A DNA stretch of 64,000 bases from positions 62,001-126,000 of the forward strand of contig MPNJ01000011.1 of NCBI GenBank assembly GCA_002238965.1, in the 5' to 3' direction. Positions 43,571-52,204 of this stretch are shown here, piece by piece. This DNA is from Nitrospinae bacterium bin107. GTDB taxonomy: Bacteria > UBA8248. A program made the translations under genes and the position numbers. The notes beneath the pieces were generated by a model that saw only the letters and a list, made by a program, of their open reading frames with translations, was not told the DNA's origin and did not search any database. How positions within the stretch are numbered: position 1 is the first letter of the stretch; each line of letters begins with the position of its first letter.

Positions 43571-43633
43571 CATGGCGGCCAGAATCTCAGGATTCACCCG
43601 GGTAGTGAATTTCTCTCGACGGCGGGTCACCAT
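43403..43633 (-). CDS. ribbon-helix-helix antitoxin-like protein
   Basis: This 76-residue protein (MVTRRREKFTTRVNPEILAA, DLARSEGRQLQSLVDEALAD) has the strand-helix-helix pattern of CopG/RHH DNA-binding proteins, with FTTRVNP as the DNA-contacting strand. The C-terminal part (AVYQASHARYAPLYKKLSE) may bind a partner. No toxin gene lies next to it, so it is an orphan antitoxin or stand-alone repressor. Its 3' part is duplicated in the left repeat. Confidence 0.72.
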   Translation of the reverse strand: MVTRRREKFTTRVNPEILAAMRDLARSEGRQLQSLVDEALADLIEKRSGSRPRAHVMAVYQASHARYAPLYKKLSE

Positions 43634-43691
43634 TAAACCCCCAATCTTGGGCCCCTCACTCCTCATAATGCCGCACGAGCGCCTCAGACGC

Positions 43692-44273
43692 TCAGGGCCG
43701 GGCTTTCTTGATGCGCCACTGCTTGAATTTCGCCCCGGTGGACGCGCACGGCGCGAGCCCGAGACCGCGCGACATGTACGGCCCGGCCGACCTGCTTGCG
43801 GCGCCTGCGACGAGGCAAAGCGTCTTATCGCCGTCGGGGCGGAACTCCATCGCCGCGCCGTCGTAATCGAAGACCTGGCCTGAGGCGTCTTTTGCGCAAT
43901 CCAGCAGGCCAAGCGTTACCCCGGCGGCAGCCGGCGCCAGCAGCGCGGCGCATTTCCCGATAAAAGTGGCCGAAGCGATGCGTCGCGCCGCCTCATCGTA
44001 GCGGAACTGCACGTCGCCGCCGCGCGGCTTGCACGAGTGCGCATGCAACCTATCGCTGAACCCGCGTCCACGGGTGTCGATGCACCAGCCAAGCCCATCC
44101 TGCTCGTCCAGATTGTCGGCCAGGTAGATGACCGGCGCGGGAGTACGCAAGTCGGGCGGTGCCGCATACGCCGCTGCCGGGAGACCCAAAAGCAGGAGAA
44201 GCGCCACGCACGCGAGCGTCTTGACTCCCGAGGTGGCGCTGAGATAACCGCCCACAGCTGCGATTTTTTTCAT
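43692..44273 (-). CDS. secreted ricin-type beta-trefoil (lectin-like) protein
   Basis: This 193-residue protein has a signal peptide (LACVALLLLLGLPAAAYA). The mature part looks like a single ricin-type beta-trefoil: GWCIDTRG, LHAHSCKPRGGDVQFRYD, GKCAALLAPA, LGLLDCAKDASGQVFDYDG, LCLVAG and GLAPCASTGAKFKQWRI, i.e. Cys-rich repeats with QxF/QxW ends. Such domains bind sugars. It has no catalytic part attached. It is separate from def, 94 bases away on the same strand. Confidence 0.65.
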   Translation of the reverse strand: MKKIAAVGGYLSATSGVKTLACVALLLLLGLPAAAYAAPPDLRTPAPVIYLADNLDEQDGLGWCIDTRGRGFSDRLHAHSCKPRGGDVQFRYDEAARRIASATFIGKCAALLAPAAAGVTLGLLDCAKDASGQVFDYDGAAMEFRPDGDKTLCLVAGAASRSAGPYMSRGLGLAPCASTGAKFKQWRIKKARP

Positions 44274-44367
44274 TTTGGAATTCCTCCCTGTCTTCCTGCA
44301 TTCCAGGGCCCGCCGCTTCGACCATGCCGAAGTGAGGGAAATGGCACTACCTGACAGGCCTGGCCCC

Positions 44368-44895
44368 TCACCCCTCCTTGGGACGCGGGGCGTGATACCT
44401 GCGGTATTCCTCGCCGAAGCAGAGGGTGGAGAAATCGCGCATCCTGTCGATGAATATCAATCCATCGAGATGATCGTATTCATGCTGGCACACGCGCGCG
44501 GCGAAGCCTTCCAGCTCCTCGGAATAGGCGCGTCCCTCCGCGTCCAGGGCTTCCAGGCGCACGCGGTTGTTGCGCGGCACGCGGCCATGGATGTCGGGGA
44601 TGCTGAGACATCCCTCCCAGTCCTCCCAACCCTCCGCGCCTAAGGCCGTGAGCTTCGGGTTCACGGCCACGCGCAGCGTCGCTTCGTCATCCGGGTCCGT
44701 CTGCATGACGAACAGCCGCAACCCCTCGTGCACCTGCGGGGCGGCGAGGCCCACGCCCGCGTATTCTTGCATCGTCTCGATCAAGTCGTCGATGAAGCCC
44801 GCAAGTTCGGGACTCCCGAGTCCCTCGGGCGCAATCTCGCGCGCCTTTTCGCGGAGCACGGGGTGGCCCATGCGGGCGACCTTCAGTATGGGCAT
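44368..44895 (-). CDS. def: peptide deformylase
   Basis: This 175-residue metalloenzyme removes the formyl group from nascent proteins. All three signatures are present: GVGLAAPQV, EGCLSIP with the metal Cys, and QHEYDHLDG with the two metal His and catalytic Glu. Normal length. It lies downstream of a HAD phosphatase gene on the same strand (9-base gap), without the usual fmt neighbour. A degenerate copy of its 3' end occurs at 41331-41403 and 43324-43396. Confidence 0.94.
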   Translation of the reverse strand: MPILKVARMGHPVLREKAREIAPEGLGSPELAGFIDDLIETMQEYAGVGLAAPQVHEGLRLFVMQTDPDDEATLRVAVNPKLTALGAEGWEDWEGCLSIPDIHGRVPRNNRVRLEALDAEGRAYSEELEGFAARVCQHEYDHLDGLIFIDRMRDFSTLCFGEEYRRYHAPRPKEG

Positions 44896-44904
44896 CTCCC
44901 TCTC

Positions 44905-45621
44905 CTATCCGCTCGGGGACGAGGCCGGCGGCAGTGCGGCGAACCATGCGGCCAGACCGCCCGGGTCCACCGTCTCCTCCAGCGAGTCCACCACGCGGTC
45001 GGCCTCTGTGAGCTTATCGGCGGGGTAGCTCGTCGTCACGGCGAGGGTCCGCATGCCTGCGGCGTTGCCGGAGCGCACGCCCGCGACGGAATCCTCCACG
45101 ACGAGGCAAGAAATCGGCCGAATCGGCTCGCTCAGATTCTCGCTCATCTGTGCAAGCGCCGTCAGGAAACTCTCCGGGTCCGGCTTTCCCCGGCTCACCA
45201 TCTCGGCCGTCACGATGATCGGAAAGCAGTCGATCAGACCCACCCGCTCGAGCACGGGCCGCACCTCGTGGCCCAGGGCGCCGCTCGCAATCGCCAGGGG
45301 CCAGTGGCCGGCGGAGGCGCGAATCATCTCCGCCGCGCCGGGCAGAATCTGCGGCGCCAGCGCGATTTCCTGATAGCGCGCTTCTTTCAGTTCCAGAAGC
45401 TGCTCGAAGCGATCGGCCTCGACCGCCACGCCGCGGTCGCTGAGCACGTGGCTGAACAGCAGCCTGTCGTCGAAGGCGAGGTAGCGCTCGGCGTATTCCT
45501 CTTCCGTCAGGTCCAGGTCCAGTTCTTCCGAGAGCACCGCCTGGAACGCCGCCAGGTGGAGCGGCTCGCTGTCCGCGATGGTGCCGTCGAAATCGAAAAT
45601 AATCGCTTTTAATTCCGGCAT
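44905..45621 (-). CDS. HAD family hydrolase, beta-phosphoglucomutase-like
   Basis: This 238-residue haloacid dehalogenase-type phosphatase or phosphomutase has the four HAD motifs: FDFDGTIADSE (nucleophile Asp), IASGAL, GKPDPESF with Lys, and VVEDSVAGVRSG with the acidic pair. A helical C1 cap follows the first motif. Closest in pattern to beta-phosphoglucomutase/phosphoglycolate phosphatase subfamilies. Substrate cannot be told. Its 3' end is close to def, so the two may be cotranscribed. Confidence 0.88.
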   Translation of the reverse strand: MPELKAIIFDFDGTIADSEPLHLAAFQAVLSEELDLDLTEEEYAERYLAFDDRLLFSHVLSDRGVAVEADRFEQLLELKEARYQEIALAPQILPGAAEMIRASAGHWPLAIASGALGHEVRPVLERVGLIDCFPIIVTAEMVSRGKPDPESFLTALAQMSENLSEPIRPISCLVVEDSVAGVRSGNAAGMRTLAVTTSYPADKLTEADRVVDSLEETVDPGGLAAWFAALPPASSPSG

Positions 45622-45706
45622 TCTCTCTCCGTATCCATTGCGGCCACGCCCCGATGGAAGCCTCCGCCTCGCCGCCGCACGCTATCCGCCATCGTTTTGT
45701 GTGGCA

Positions 45707-46471
45707 TTACAGCCACCCTCCTCCGTCTTCGAATATGCTCTCGCCCGTGATGTAGGCCGATGCGTCGGACGCCAGAAAAACCGCAAGGCCCACGATGTCC
45801 GCAGGCTCGCCCACGCGGCCGAGTATCGTCCTCTCGTTCAAGCCCTTCTCGACTTCTGGGTCTGCGAGCGCGGGCGCCAGCATCGGCGTGCGGTGCACCC
45901 CCGGGCAGATGCAGTTCACGCGAACGCCTTGCCCGCCCCACTCGGCGGCGAGCGCTTTCGTGAGTCCCACCACGCCGTATTTGCTCGCGTTATACGCCGC
46001 GCGCGCAGGCCTGTGGCCCCGCTCTCCCAGAAACGTGCCGATGTTCACGATGCTGCCCGCGCCGCGAGCGATCATCCCGCGCCCGGCTGCCTGTGCGCAC
46101 AGAAAAGCGCCCGTGAGGTTCACGTCGACCACGAAGCGGAAATCCTCAGGCGAGACATCCGCGCTCGGGTCGGCGTTGATAACGCCCGCTCCATTTATCA
46201 GGACGTTGACACCGCCCAAGGCCTCTTCCGTCTGCTCCACGGCGCGCGCCACCTCATCCGCTTTCGTCACATCCGCTCCGATGGCGAGCGCGCGGCGTCC
46301 CAATTCCTCGATTCGGCGCGCCGTTTCGGCCACCAGGTTCTCCCGCCTGCCGAGAGCGGCCACGTCCGCGCCCGCCTCGGCCAGACCCAGCGCCATCGCT
46401 GCGCCCAGGCCCGTGCCCGCGCCCGTCACCAAGGCCGCCATGCCGTCCAAACGAAATTTATCAAGTATCAA
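45707..46471 (-). CDS. SDR family oxidoreductase with altered catalytic Ser
   Basis: This 254-residue SDR has TGAGTGLG at residues 16-23, NGAG at 93-96, Tyr160 and Lys164 in AYNASKYG, and C-terminal YITGESIFEDGG. The catalytic Ser position (usually NISS) reads NIGT, with Thr146 as a possible replacement. Pattern otherwise like 2-deoxy-D-gluconate or gluconate dehydrogenases. It follows the HAD gene by 85 bases upstream on the same strand. It is the third stand-alone SDR in this window, with no specific substrate visible. Confidence 0.85.
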   Translation of the reverse strand: MILDKFRLDGMAALVTGAGTGLGAAMALGLAEAGADVAALGRRENLVAETARRIEELGRRALAIGADVTKADEVARAVEQTEEALGGVNVLINGAGVINADPSADVSPEDFRFVVDVNLTGAFLCAQAAGRGMIARGAGSIVNIGTFLGERGHRPARAAYNASKYGVVGLTKALAAEWGGQGVRVNCICPGVHRTPMLAPALADPEVEKGLNERTILGRVGEPADIVGLAVFLASDASAYITGESIFEDGGGWL

Positions 46472-46672
46472 GGCAGAATCCTTTGAAGATGGTTCATTTA
46501 TCGGCGATTCGCGCCGCTTCCTTAAAAGCGCCCCAAGCTAGGGGATGGCGCATGGGGGTGTCAATACGGGGGGCGATGTTTCGACCCGAGGCGAGAGCAC
46601 GGTGGGACGTATTTCGTCGTGGGTCTGTTGAAGAAGTCCATGTATCCCCTTGGTCGGCGACGTGATGATCCC

Positions 46673-46767
46673 GTAGGGACAGGCCTCCGTGCCTGTCCTG
46701 ATTGCACCCATCCTGCAAAAGGACAACCACGGAGGGCAGGACAACCCCGAGGAGGGGTTGTCCCTAC
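46673..46767. repeat. GTAGGGACA palindromic element
   Basis: The left end GTAGGGACAGGCCTCCGTG is mirrored by the right end GGTTGTCCCTAC; inside, CCACGGAGG pairs with CCTCCGTG. Same family as 24031-24107, which shares most of the sequence with a few substitutions. Confidence 0.75.
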
Positions 46768-46827
46768 AAGCGTCAACGCCTCTTTCTTCACCCTGAGTAG
46801 CCGCCGAAGATAAAACGCGACTGAGAA

Positions 46828-47102
46828 GGGGTTGTTGAAAAAGTCCCCCATTTTAGGGGGGTAGAGGGGACGTCCCTCTCGACAGGGAAAGCAACCCCCC
46901 CTACCCCCCCTTGTCAGGGGTCAAACGCGAGTGAGGAACGAGCGTTTGCATAAGCCATTGGCGGGAATCGCATCGGTTTGCAATTCCTCCCTCCTCGGTC
47001 GGAATTGACCCCTGACAAGGGGGGGTAGGGGGGGGTGCTTTTATGGGGTTTTCCTCTCAAGGGGGTTGCCTTGACCCATTCAATGGCTATTTCAACAACC
47101 CC
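46828..47102. mobile_element. MITE-like element B, 275 bp
   Basis: Terminal inverted repeats GGGGTTGTTGAAAAA (46828-46842) and TATTTCAACAACCCC (47088-47102) match but for one base. The interior is C-rich, including CAACCCCCCCTACCCCC and its reverse complement, so it can fold on itself. Ends are like those of element C, which lies on the other side of the methyltransferase gene. Confidence 0.7.
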
Positions 47103-47178
47103 GTTGTTGAGGGCATACATACAGATTAAACTCCTCCCGATGCGACTGCGTCCTTCACCGCCCAAGGTGGGCCACTCA

Positions 47179-47862
47179 ATGTCCGACACAACAAGCCATA
47201 CCCCGAAAGATGAACAGCATGAAACCTGCCCCCTGTGCGGGTCGGACGATGCAGAGCCTTATCTCCAGGCCGATGCGCGCGATTATTCGCACTGCCCCGT
47301 CTGCCGGCTCATTTTCGTGCCGCCCGGGTTCTGGCCCGCGCCTGAGGCGGAAAAAGCGAGATACGAGCAGCACCAGAATTACGGCTCCGATGAAGGCTAC
47401 ATCGCCTTTCTCAGGCAGTTGAGCGAGCCCCTGGTGAGGTTGCTGCCCCAAGGCGCTCGGGGGCTTGATTTCGGCGCGGGACCGGCGTCGGATGGACACC
47501 CCGTCTTGTGCGAGTTGTTCCAGGCGCAAGGAATCAAATGCCTGCCCTACGACACCTACTTCTTCCCGGAAACCCCCGACGGCCCGTTTGATTTCATCGC
47601 CGCGAGCGAGACGTTCGAGCATTTAAGACACCCGAGAGAAGAAATCGGGCGGATTTATGAAAACCTGAAACCGGGCGGTCTCCTGGGCGTCATGACGGCG
47701 TTCTGGGAGGAGGCGCTGTTCGCCAACAACTGGCACTACAGGCGCGACTTCACCCATCTTTGCTTCTACAGGATGGAGAGTTTCGCGTGGATTCAGGAGA
47801 ATTTCGGCTTCGCATGCCGCTGGACGGATGAGCGCCGCGTCATCATCCTGGAGAAATTGTAA
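47179..47862 (+). CDS. class I SAM methyltransferase with N-terminal zinc finger
   Basis: This 227-residue protein has a zinc knuckle near the start (CPLCGSDDAEPY then CPVCRLIF) and a Methyltransf_23-like domain: GLDFGAGPASDG as the SAM-binding motif, DFIAASETFEHLRHPREE (motif II with Glu-His) and LKPGGLLGVMTAF. Such proteins methylate sugars, lipids or small molecules. The start 47179 gives the normal length; another ATG lies 39 bases upstream. It stands alone between MITE-like elements B and C. Confidence 0.8.
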   Translation: MSDTTSHTPKDEQHETCPLCGSDDAEPYLQADARDYSHCPVCRLIFVPPGFWPAPEAEKARYEQHQNYGSDEGYIAFLRQLSEPLVRLLPQGARGLDFGAGPASDGHPVLCELFQAQGIKCLPYDTYFFPETPDGPFDFIAASETFEHLRHPREEIGRIYENLKPGGLLGVMTAFWEEALFANNWHYRRDFTHLCFYRMESFAWIQENFGFACRWTDERRVIILEKL

Positions 47863-47876
47863 TGAGGCGCACCCAC

Positions 47877-48152
47877 GGGGCTGTTGAAAAAGTCCTCCTC
47901 TCTCCCAATTGACCAGCGCCGTCATTCCGGCGAATGCCGGAATCCAGAGCGGAGGAGAATGGCGATGACCCGGTTTTTCATCCCCCACTCACTGGCGGGA
48001 ATACGGAAGAAATAAAAAAAACAAAGGCAAAGTCCCTGGATTCCGGCATACGCCGGAATGACGATCAAAAACGAAGAGCAAAATCTCCTTCCCGCATTGG
48101 GCGTCGCTCTTTGGGACATCATCTCCCACTCAAGGGCTTTTTCAACAGCCCC
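47877..48152. mobile_element. MITE-like element C, 276 bp
   Basis: Perfect 15-base terminal inverted repeats GGGGCTGTTGAAAAA (47877-47891) and TTTTTCAACAGCCCC (48138-48152), identical to those of element A. The interior carries two REP-like TTCCGGC palindromes (47921-47946 and 48041-48058) in opposite orientation. No gene. Begins 15 bases after the methyltransferase stop. Confidence 0.78.
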
Positions 48153-48263
48153 ACTCACGCCCCCTGTTTTCAAGATTGCTTGTCCGCGCTCATACGCTGT
48201 GGCATTCTTGCGCGTGGGTAAACAACCTCTTGATTCATGTGGGGAAACGCTCTCTTGCGCACG

Positions 48264-49988
48264 ATGAAAACGGACATCCTCATCCTGGGTTCGGGCGGCG
48301 CGGGCCTGCTCGCCGCGCTCGCCGCGCACACCCGAAACGCAGCCTTGGACGTCACCGTGGCGGTCAAGGGTCTTTTCGGGAAAAGCGGCTGTACGCGCAT
48401 GGTGCAGGGCGGCTACAACGTCGCTTTGGCTGAGACCGACTCGGTGGAGAACCACTTCCTCGACACCCTGAAGGGCGGGGCGTGGATTAACGATCAGGAA
48501 CTCGCCTGGACGCTCGTGAGCCGCGCGCCCGGCTGCGTGGAGCGGCTCGAAACCGTGTGCGGGTGCTTTTTCGACCGAAACGAGGACGGCACCATCCACC
48601 AGAAAGCATTCGCGGGCCAGAGCTTCGACCGCACGGTGCACAAGGGCGACCTGACGGGCATCGAGCTCACCAATCGCGTCTCCGAACAACTCGTCAGGCG
48701 CGGGGTGGACGTTCTGGAGGAAACCCGCGCGGTGGCCCTCCTGCCGGCCAGGCGCGAGCCGGAGCGCGTCGCGGGCGCGCTTTTGCTCGACATCCAGAGC
48801 GGGGAATTCATCGCCGTGAACGCGAAGTGCACGCTCCTCGCCACGGGCGGCGGCCCCACGCTATATAAAATCTCCGCCTGCGCGCAGGAACTCGCCACCG
48901 ACGGCATGGCAATCGCCTGGGAGGCGGGGGCTTCGTTCTGCGACATGGAGATGGTGCAGTTCCACCCGACGGGCATCCTGACGGGAGACGGCTTACAAAT
49001 TACCGGCACGCTCCTGGAGGAAGGCCTGCGCGGCGCGGGCGGACACTTGAAAAACGCGGCGGGCGAGCGCTACATGGAGCGCTACGACGCAGAGCGCATG
49101 GAGCGCGCCACGCGCGACGTGGTCTCCCGCGCGGGCTACACCGAGATCATCGAGGGCCGGGGTACGGAGCGCGGCGGCGTGTTCATCGACGTGAGCCATC
49201 TGGGCAAATCCTTCGTGCGCAAGAACTTCAAGGGGATGGTCGAGCGCTGCGCCGACCTGGGCTACGACCTCGTAGGCGGCCCCGTGGAAGTCACGCCCAC
49301 CGCGCATTACATGATGGGCGGCGTGAAGATAGACACCGCCTGCCGCACGAATTTAGCGGGGCTTTACGCCGCGGGCGAGGACGCGGGCGGGACGCACGGC
49401 GCAAACCGCCTGGGCGGAAACGGGGTGGCGAACGCCACGGTGTTCGGCGAAATCGCGGGCGAGGCGATGGCCGAAGAAGCGGCGGACTCTCCCCTCTTGC
49501 CCTATGACGCGGAAGCGCTCGCAAGTGCCGAGGAGAAAACGCTGGACACGCTGGGCGAGGGCGAATCCCCCTACCCGGTCCGAACGGAATTGAAAGATAC
49601 GATGTGGAACAAGGTGGGTCTCAGAAGAAACGGCGCGGACATCCAGAGCGGGGTCCGTATCCTTCACGATTTGAAGAGACGCGCGGCAGACGCCCGCGCC
49701 GATGGCGCGCGCGCCTACAACCTCGCCTGGCAGCACACGCTCGACGTGAGGAACCAGATCTGCGTCGCGGAACTCATCGCGTATTCGGCACTCGATCGCA
49801 ACGAGAGCCGGGGCAGCCACTACCGGGATGACTGCCCCCATACGGGGGATGAGGACCTCTACAACGTCTATATCAAACGGGAGGGTGACTCGGCGGTCAT
49901 CGAGCGCAAACCCGTCGCGTTTCCCCGCCTGCATCCGCAGGCCGAACCGGCCGGGCAACTGGAGCCTGACCCCAATTTCATCGATTGA
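48264..49988 (+). CDS. sdhA: succinate dehydrogenase/fumarate reductase flavoprotein subunit
   Basis: This 574-residue FAD subunit oxidises succinate or reduces fumarate. FAD-binding GSGGAGLLAAL opens the protein; active-site parts are visible: QFHPTG, EGLRGAGG, RDVVSRA, AHYMMGG with catalytic His, and GANRLGGNG. The covalent FAD His of typical SdhA (SHT..QGG) is Cys here (SGCTRMVQGG), so FAD is probably bound non-covalently. The start at MKTDILILG (48264) fits homologues better than the ATG at 48237. First gene of an sdhA-anchor-sdhB-fumarase series. Confidence 0.9.
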   Translation: MKTDILILGSGGAGLLAALAAHTRNAALDVTVAVKGLFGKSGCTRMVQGGYNVALAETDSVENHFLDTLKGGAWINDQELAWTLVSRAPGCVERLETVCGCFFDRNEDGTIHQKAFAGQSFDRTVHKGDLTGIELTNRVSEQLVRRGVDVLEETRAVALLPARREPERVAGALLLDIQSGEFIAVNAKCTLLATGGGPTLYKISACAQELATDGMAIAWEAGASFCDMEMVQFHPTGILTGDGLQITGTLLEEGLRGAGGHLKNAAGERYMERYDAERMERATRDVVSRAGYTEIIEGRGTERGGVFIDVSHLGKSFVRKNFKGMVERCADLGYDLVGGPVEVTPTAHYMMGGVKIDTACRTNLAGLYAAGEDAGGTHGANRLGGNGVANATVFGEIAGEAMAEEAADSPLLPYDAEALASAEEKTLDTLGEGESPYPVRTELKDTMWNKVGLRRNGADIQSGVRILHDLKRRAADARADGARAYNLAWQHTLDVRNQICVAELIAYSALDRNESRGSHYRDDCPHTGDEDLYNVYIKREGDSAVIERKPVAFPRLHPQAEPAGQLEPDPNFID

Positions 49989-50013
49989 CACAGAAGCGGA
50001 GCGAAGAGAAAAG

Positions 50014-50364
50014 ATGACGAGCGTGAAAGACCCCGTGCCCAACAAGCCACCCGTATGGAAGATCAGCGCATGGCGCTCGATGTATCCGGGCATGTGGTCC
50101 TGGGTGCTGCAGAGGCTCTCCGCCCTTGCGCTCATCGTCCTGTTCCCGATCCACGTGATGAACCCCTACATCGACTCGGTGCGGATCACCATGCTCCTCC
50201 TCGTCGTCTGGCATTCCATGCACGGCATCAAGGTGATCCTGACCGATTTCGGCTTCCCGGACCGCCACCAGCGAAAACTCCTGTGGGTGCTGAGCGCCGT
50301 GGGCGTCGCCGCGTTCTTCTGGCTGGCCTTCATGCACAAGGAATACTGGAGGTTCATGTCGTGA
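50014..50364 (+). CDS. small membrane anchor subunit of SdhA/B complex
   Basis: This 116-residue protein has three hydrophobic helices (LSALALIVLFPIHVM, ITMLLLVVWHSMHGIKVIL, LLWVLSAVGVAAFFWLAFM). His in LFPIHV and HSMHG could ligate haem b. Position and size fit a single SdhD-type anchor. No second anchor gene is present, so the complex may have one anchor or another gene lies elsewhere. GAAGAGAAA precedes ATG, and the TGA overlaps the GTG of sdhB. Cytoplasmic N-terminus predicted from charge. Confidence 0.75.
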   Translation: MTSVKDPVPNKPPVWKISAWRSMYPGMWSWVLQRLSALALIVLFPIHVMNPYIDSVRITMLLLVVWHSMHGIKVILTDFGFPDRHQRKLLWVLSAVGVAAFFWLAFMHKEYWRFMS

Positions 50365-51212
50365 ACGAAGACGCCCAATTGAGCGAAGGAACGCAGGAAA
50401 AACCGGCGCAGGAAGAACCGGCTCCAGAGAAAGAGGCGCAATCGCAGGAAGCCCCAAAACCCCCGAGCGTGCGCGTCAGAATCCGCCGCGGCGGCGCGGC
50501 GGGAGATCCGGACGAGCACTTCGACGAGTTCCAAGTCGAGACCGGCCCGCGCATGACGGTCCTGGACGCGCTCGTCGCCGTCCAGAGCGCACAGGAGCCC
50601 ACGCTTTCGTTCCGCTACTCCTGCCGGGTGGGCATGTGCGGCACCTGCGCCCTGAAAGTCAACGGACGCCCCGCCTGGGCGTGCAGGACGCGCCTCGAAG
50701 GACTTGGCGATGAAATCACGCTCGAGCCGCTCGCCAATTTTCCGGTGCTCAGCGATCTGGCGGTCGACATGTCGCCGTTCTTCGAAAAGATGAAACGCGC
50801 GCGCGGCTGGCTCGAACCCACAAGCCTGGCGGAGAAGGCTCCCGCGCTGATCGCGCCGAATTCGCGCGAGCGCAAGCGCATCGAACCGCACATCGAGTGC
50901 ATCACGTGCGGAATCTGCTATGCTTCCTGCTCTATTGTAGGGCATGATAGCGATTACCTGGGGCCCGCGGCGCTGAACCGCGCCTACACGCTCGTGAACG
51001 ACAGCAGAGACGCCCTGGGCCTTGAGAGGTTATTGGAGGTTTGCACCGAGGACGGCGCCTGGCGCTGCCACTCGCAATACAACTGCACGGAGAGCTGCCC
51101 CAAGGGCATCAGCCCCACGGGCGCCATCAAGGGACTCAAGCGCCGCGCCGTTGCAGGCGGCGTCAAACGATTCGCCGCATCCATTTTCCGGGGCCGCGCG
51201 CCCGGCGCATGA
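50361..51212 (+). CDS. sdhB: succinate dehydrogenase/fumarate reductase iron-sulfur subunit
   Basis: This 283-residue subunit carries electrons between FAD and quinone. The [2Fe-2S] ligands are in YSCRVGMCGTCAL and AWACRT, the [4Fe-4S] in CITCGICYASC, and the third cluster in CHSQYNCTESCPKGIS. The usual Pro after the second group is Ser. An acidic, Pro-rich extension of about 40 residues (QEEPAPEKEAQSQEAPKPP) precedes the ferredoxin domain. GTG start overlaps the anchor stop, so translation is coupled. Confidence 0.92.
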   Translation: MNEDAQLSEGTQEKPAQEEPAPEKEAQSQEAPKPPSVRVRIRRGGAAGDPDEHFDEFQVETGPRMTVLDALVAVQSAQEPTLSFRYSCRVGMCGTCALKVNGRPAWACRTRLEGLGDEITLEPLANFPVLSDLAVDMSPFFEKMKRARGWLEPTSLAEKAPALIAPNSRERKRIEPHIECITCGICYASCSIVGHDSDYLGPAALNRAYTLVNDSRDALGLERLLEVCTEDGAWRCHSQYNCTESCPKGISPTGAIKGLKRRAVAGGVKRFAASIFRGRAPGA

Positions 51213-51231
51213 GAGCGGGGAGGACATCAAA

Positions 51232-52182
51232 ATGCCGACCGTCGAAACGCACGCCATCAGCAGCGAACTCATTAGAGAAGTGGCTTTCGAGCTCAACCGC
51301 CGCGCCGCCATCGGAATCCCCAAGGACGTCGGCGATTCCATCGCCGATATGGCCGAGCGCGAGACCCAGAAGCTCTCGAAGTTCGTTTTGCTGGAGATCG
51401 TCAACAACTACAAGGTGGCCGTGGACGAGCAGCGCCCGATGTGCGCCGATACGGGCCTCCCGCGCTTCTATGCGAAAATCGGGAACGACGCGGCCCTCGA
51501 GGGCGGCTTCGTGGCGCTCGAGCGCTCGGTCCGCCAGGGAACGGCTGACGCCACCGAGCGCGTACCCCTGCGCCCGAACCGCGTGCACCCCATCACCCGG
51601 CACGACTACAACAACAACGTGGGGATACACGCCCCCACGGTGGACTACTCCTGGGAGCCGGACGTCGACTGGATAGAACTCACGAGCTTCCACAAGGGGG
51701 GCCTCTTCGGCGGGGACTACCGGATGCTCTTCCCGACCGACGGGATCGACGGCATCAAGCGCTTCTTTCTCGACGTGATAAGCGAGTTCTTCAAGCGCGG
51801 CCTCTCGTGCCAGCCCGCCATCGTCGGAATCGGCATCGGCGGCACCAAGGACACCTGCGTGCGCCTCGCGAAGGAGGCGGCCTGCCTGCGCGTGGTGGGG
51901 GACAGGAACCCGGATCCCGAAATCGGGAAACTCGAAGAAGAGCTGAACGAACTCGGCCGGAGGACCAGCCTCGGCCCCATGGGCTTCAAGGGCGAGGGCG
52001 CGGTGATGGACACCCACATCGAGGTGGCCTACACCCACACCGGCGGGATGCCCATATCGATCCACCACCAGTGCTTCGCGCTCAGGCGCGCCACCGCGCG
52101 AATCCACACCGACGGCCAGGTGGAATACCGCGAAAACCCCGACTGGTTCACCGACTACTACCGCCGCGACAGCATCGCGTAA
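51232..52182 (+). CDS. class I fumarate hydratase/tartrate dehydratase alpha subunit
   Basis: This 316-residue Fe-S hydro-lyase alpha subunit likely dehydrates malate to fumarate with the next gene's product. Cys for the [4Fe-4S] cluster are seen in MCADTGLPRFY, RGLSCQPAIVGIGIGGTKDTC and the segment after. Further motifs are RPNRVHPITRHDYNNNVG and DTHIEVAYTHTGGMPISIHH. Length fits split (two-subunit) fumarases. Lying after sdhA-anchor-sdhB it completes the succinate-fumarate-malate step. L-tartrate dehydratase is an alternative, but context favours fumarase. Confidence 0.88.
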   Translation: MPTVETHAISSELIREVAFELNRRAAIGIPKDVGDSIADMAERETQKLSKFVLLEIVNNYKVAVDEQRPMCADTGLPRFYAKIGNDAALEGGFVALERSVRQGTADATERVPLRPNRVHPITRHDYNNNVGIHAPTVDYSWEPDVDWIELTSFHKGGLFGGDYRMLFPTDGIDGIKRFFLDVISEFFKRGLSCQPAIVGIGIGGTKDTCVRLAKEAACLRVVGDRNPDPEIGKLEEELNELGRRTSLGPMGFKGEGAVMDTHIEVAYTHTGGMPISIHHQCFALRRATARIHTDGQVEYRENPDWFTDYYRRDSIA

Positions 52183-52204
52183 GCGGCCCGGGAGATAATT
52201 GAAC

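Larger units (their letters stand above)
46472..47178. repeat. repeat-rich intergenic region
   Basis: This 707-base region holds no gene. In order it contains a lone CTGTTGAAGAAGTCC half-site (about 46625), a GTAGGGACA element (46673-46767), a half CCTGAGTAG repeat (about 46793-46810), and MITE-like element B (46828-47102) with C-rich tracts. The downstream methyltransferase gene begins just after element B. Confidence 0.7.
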
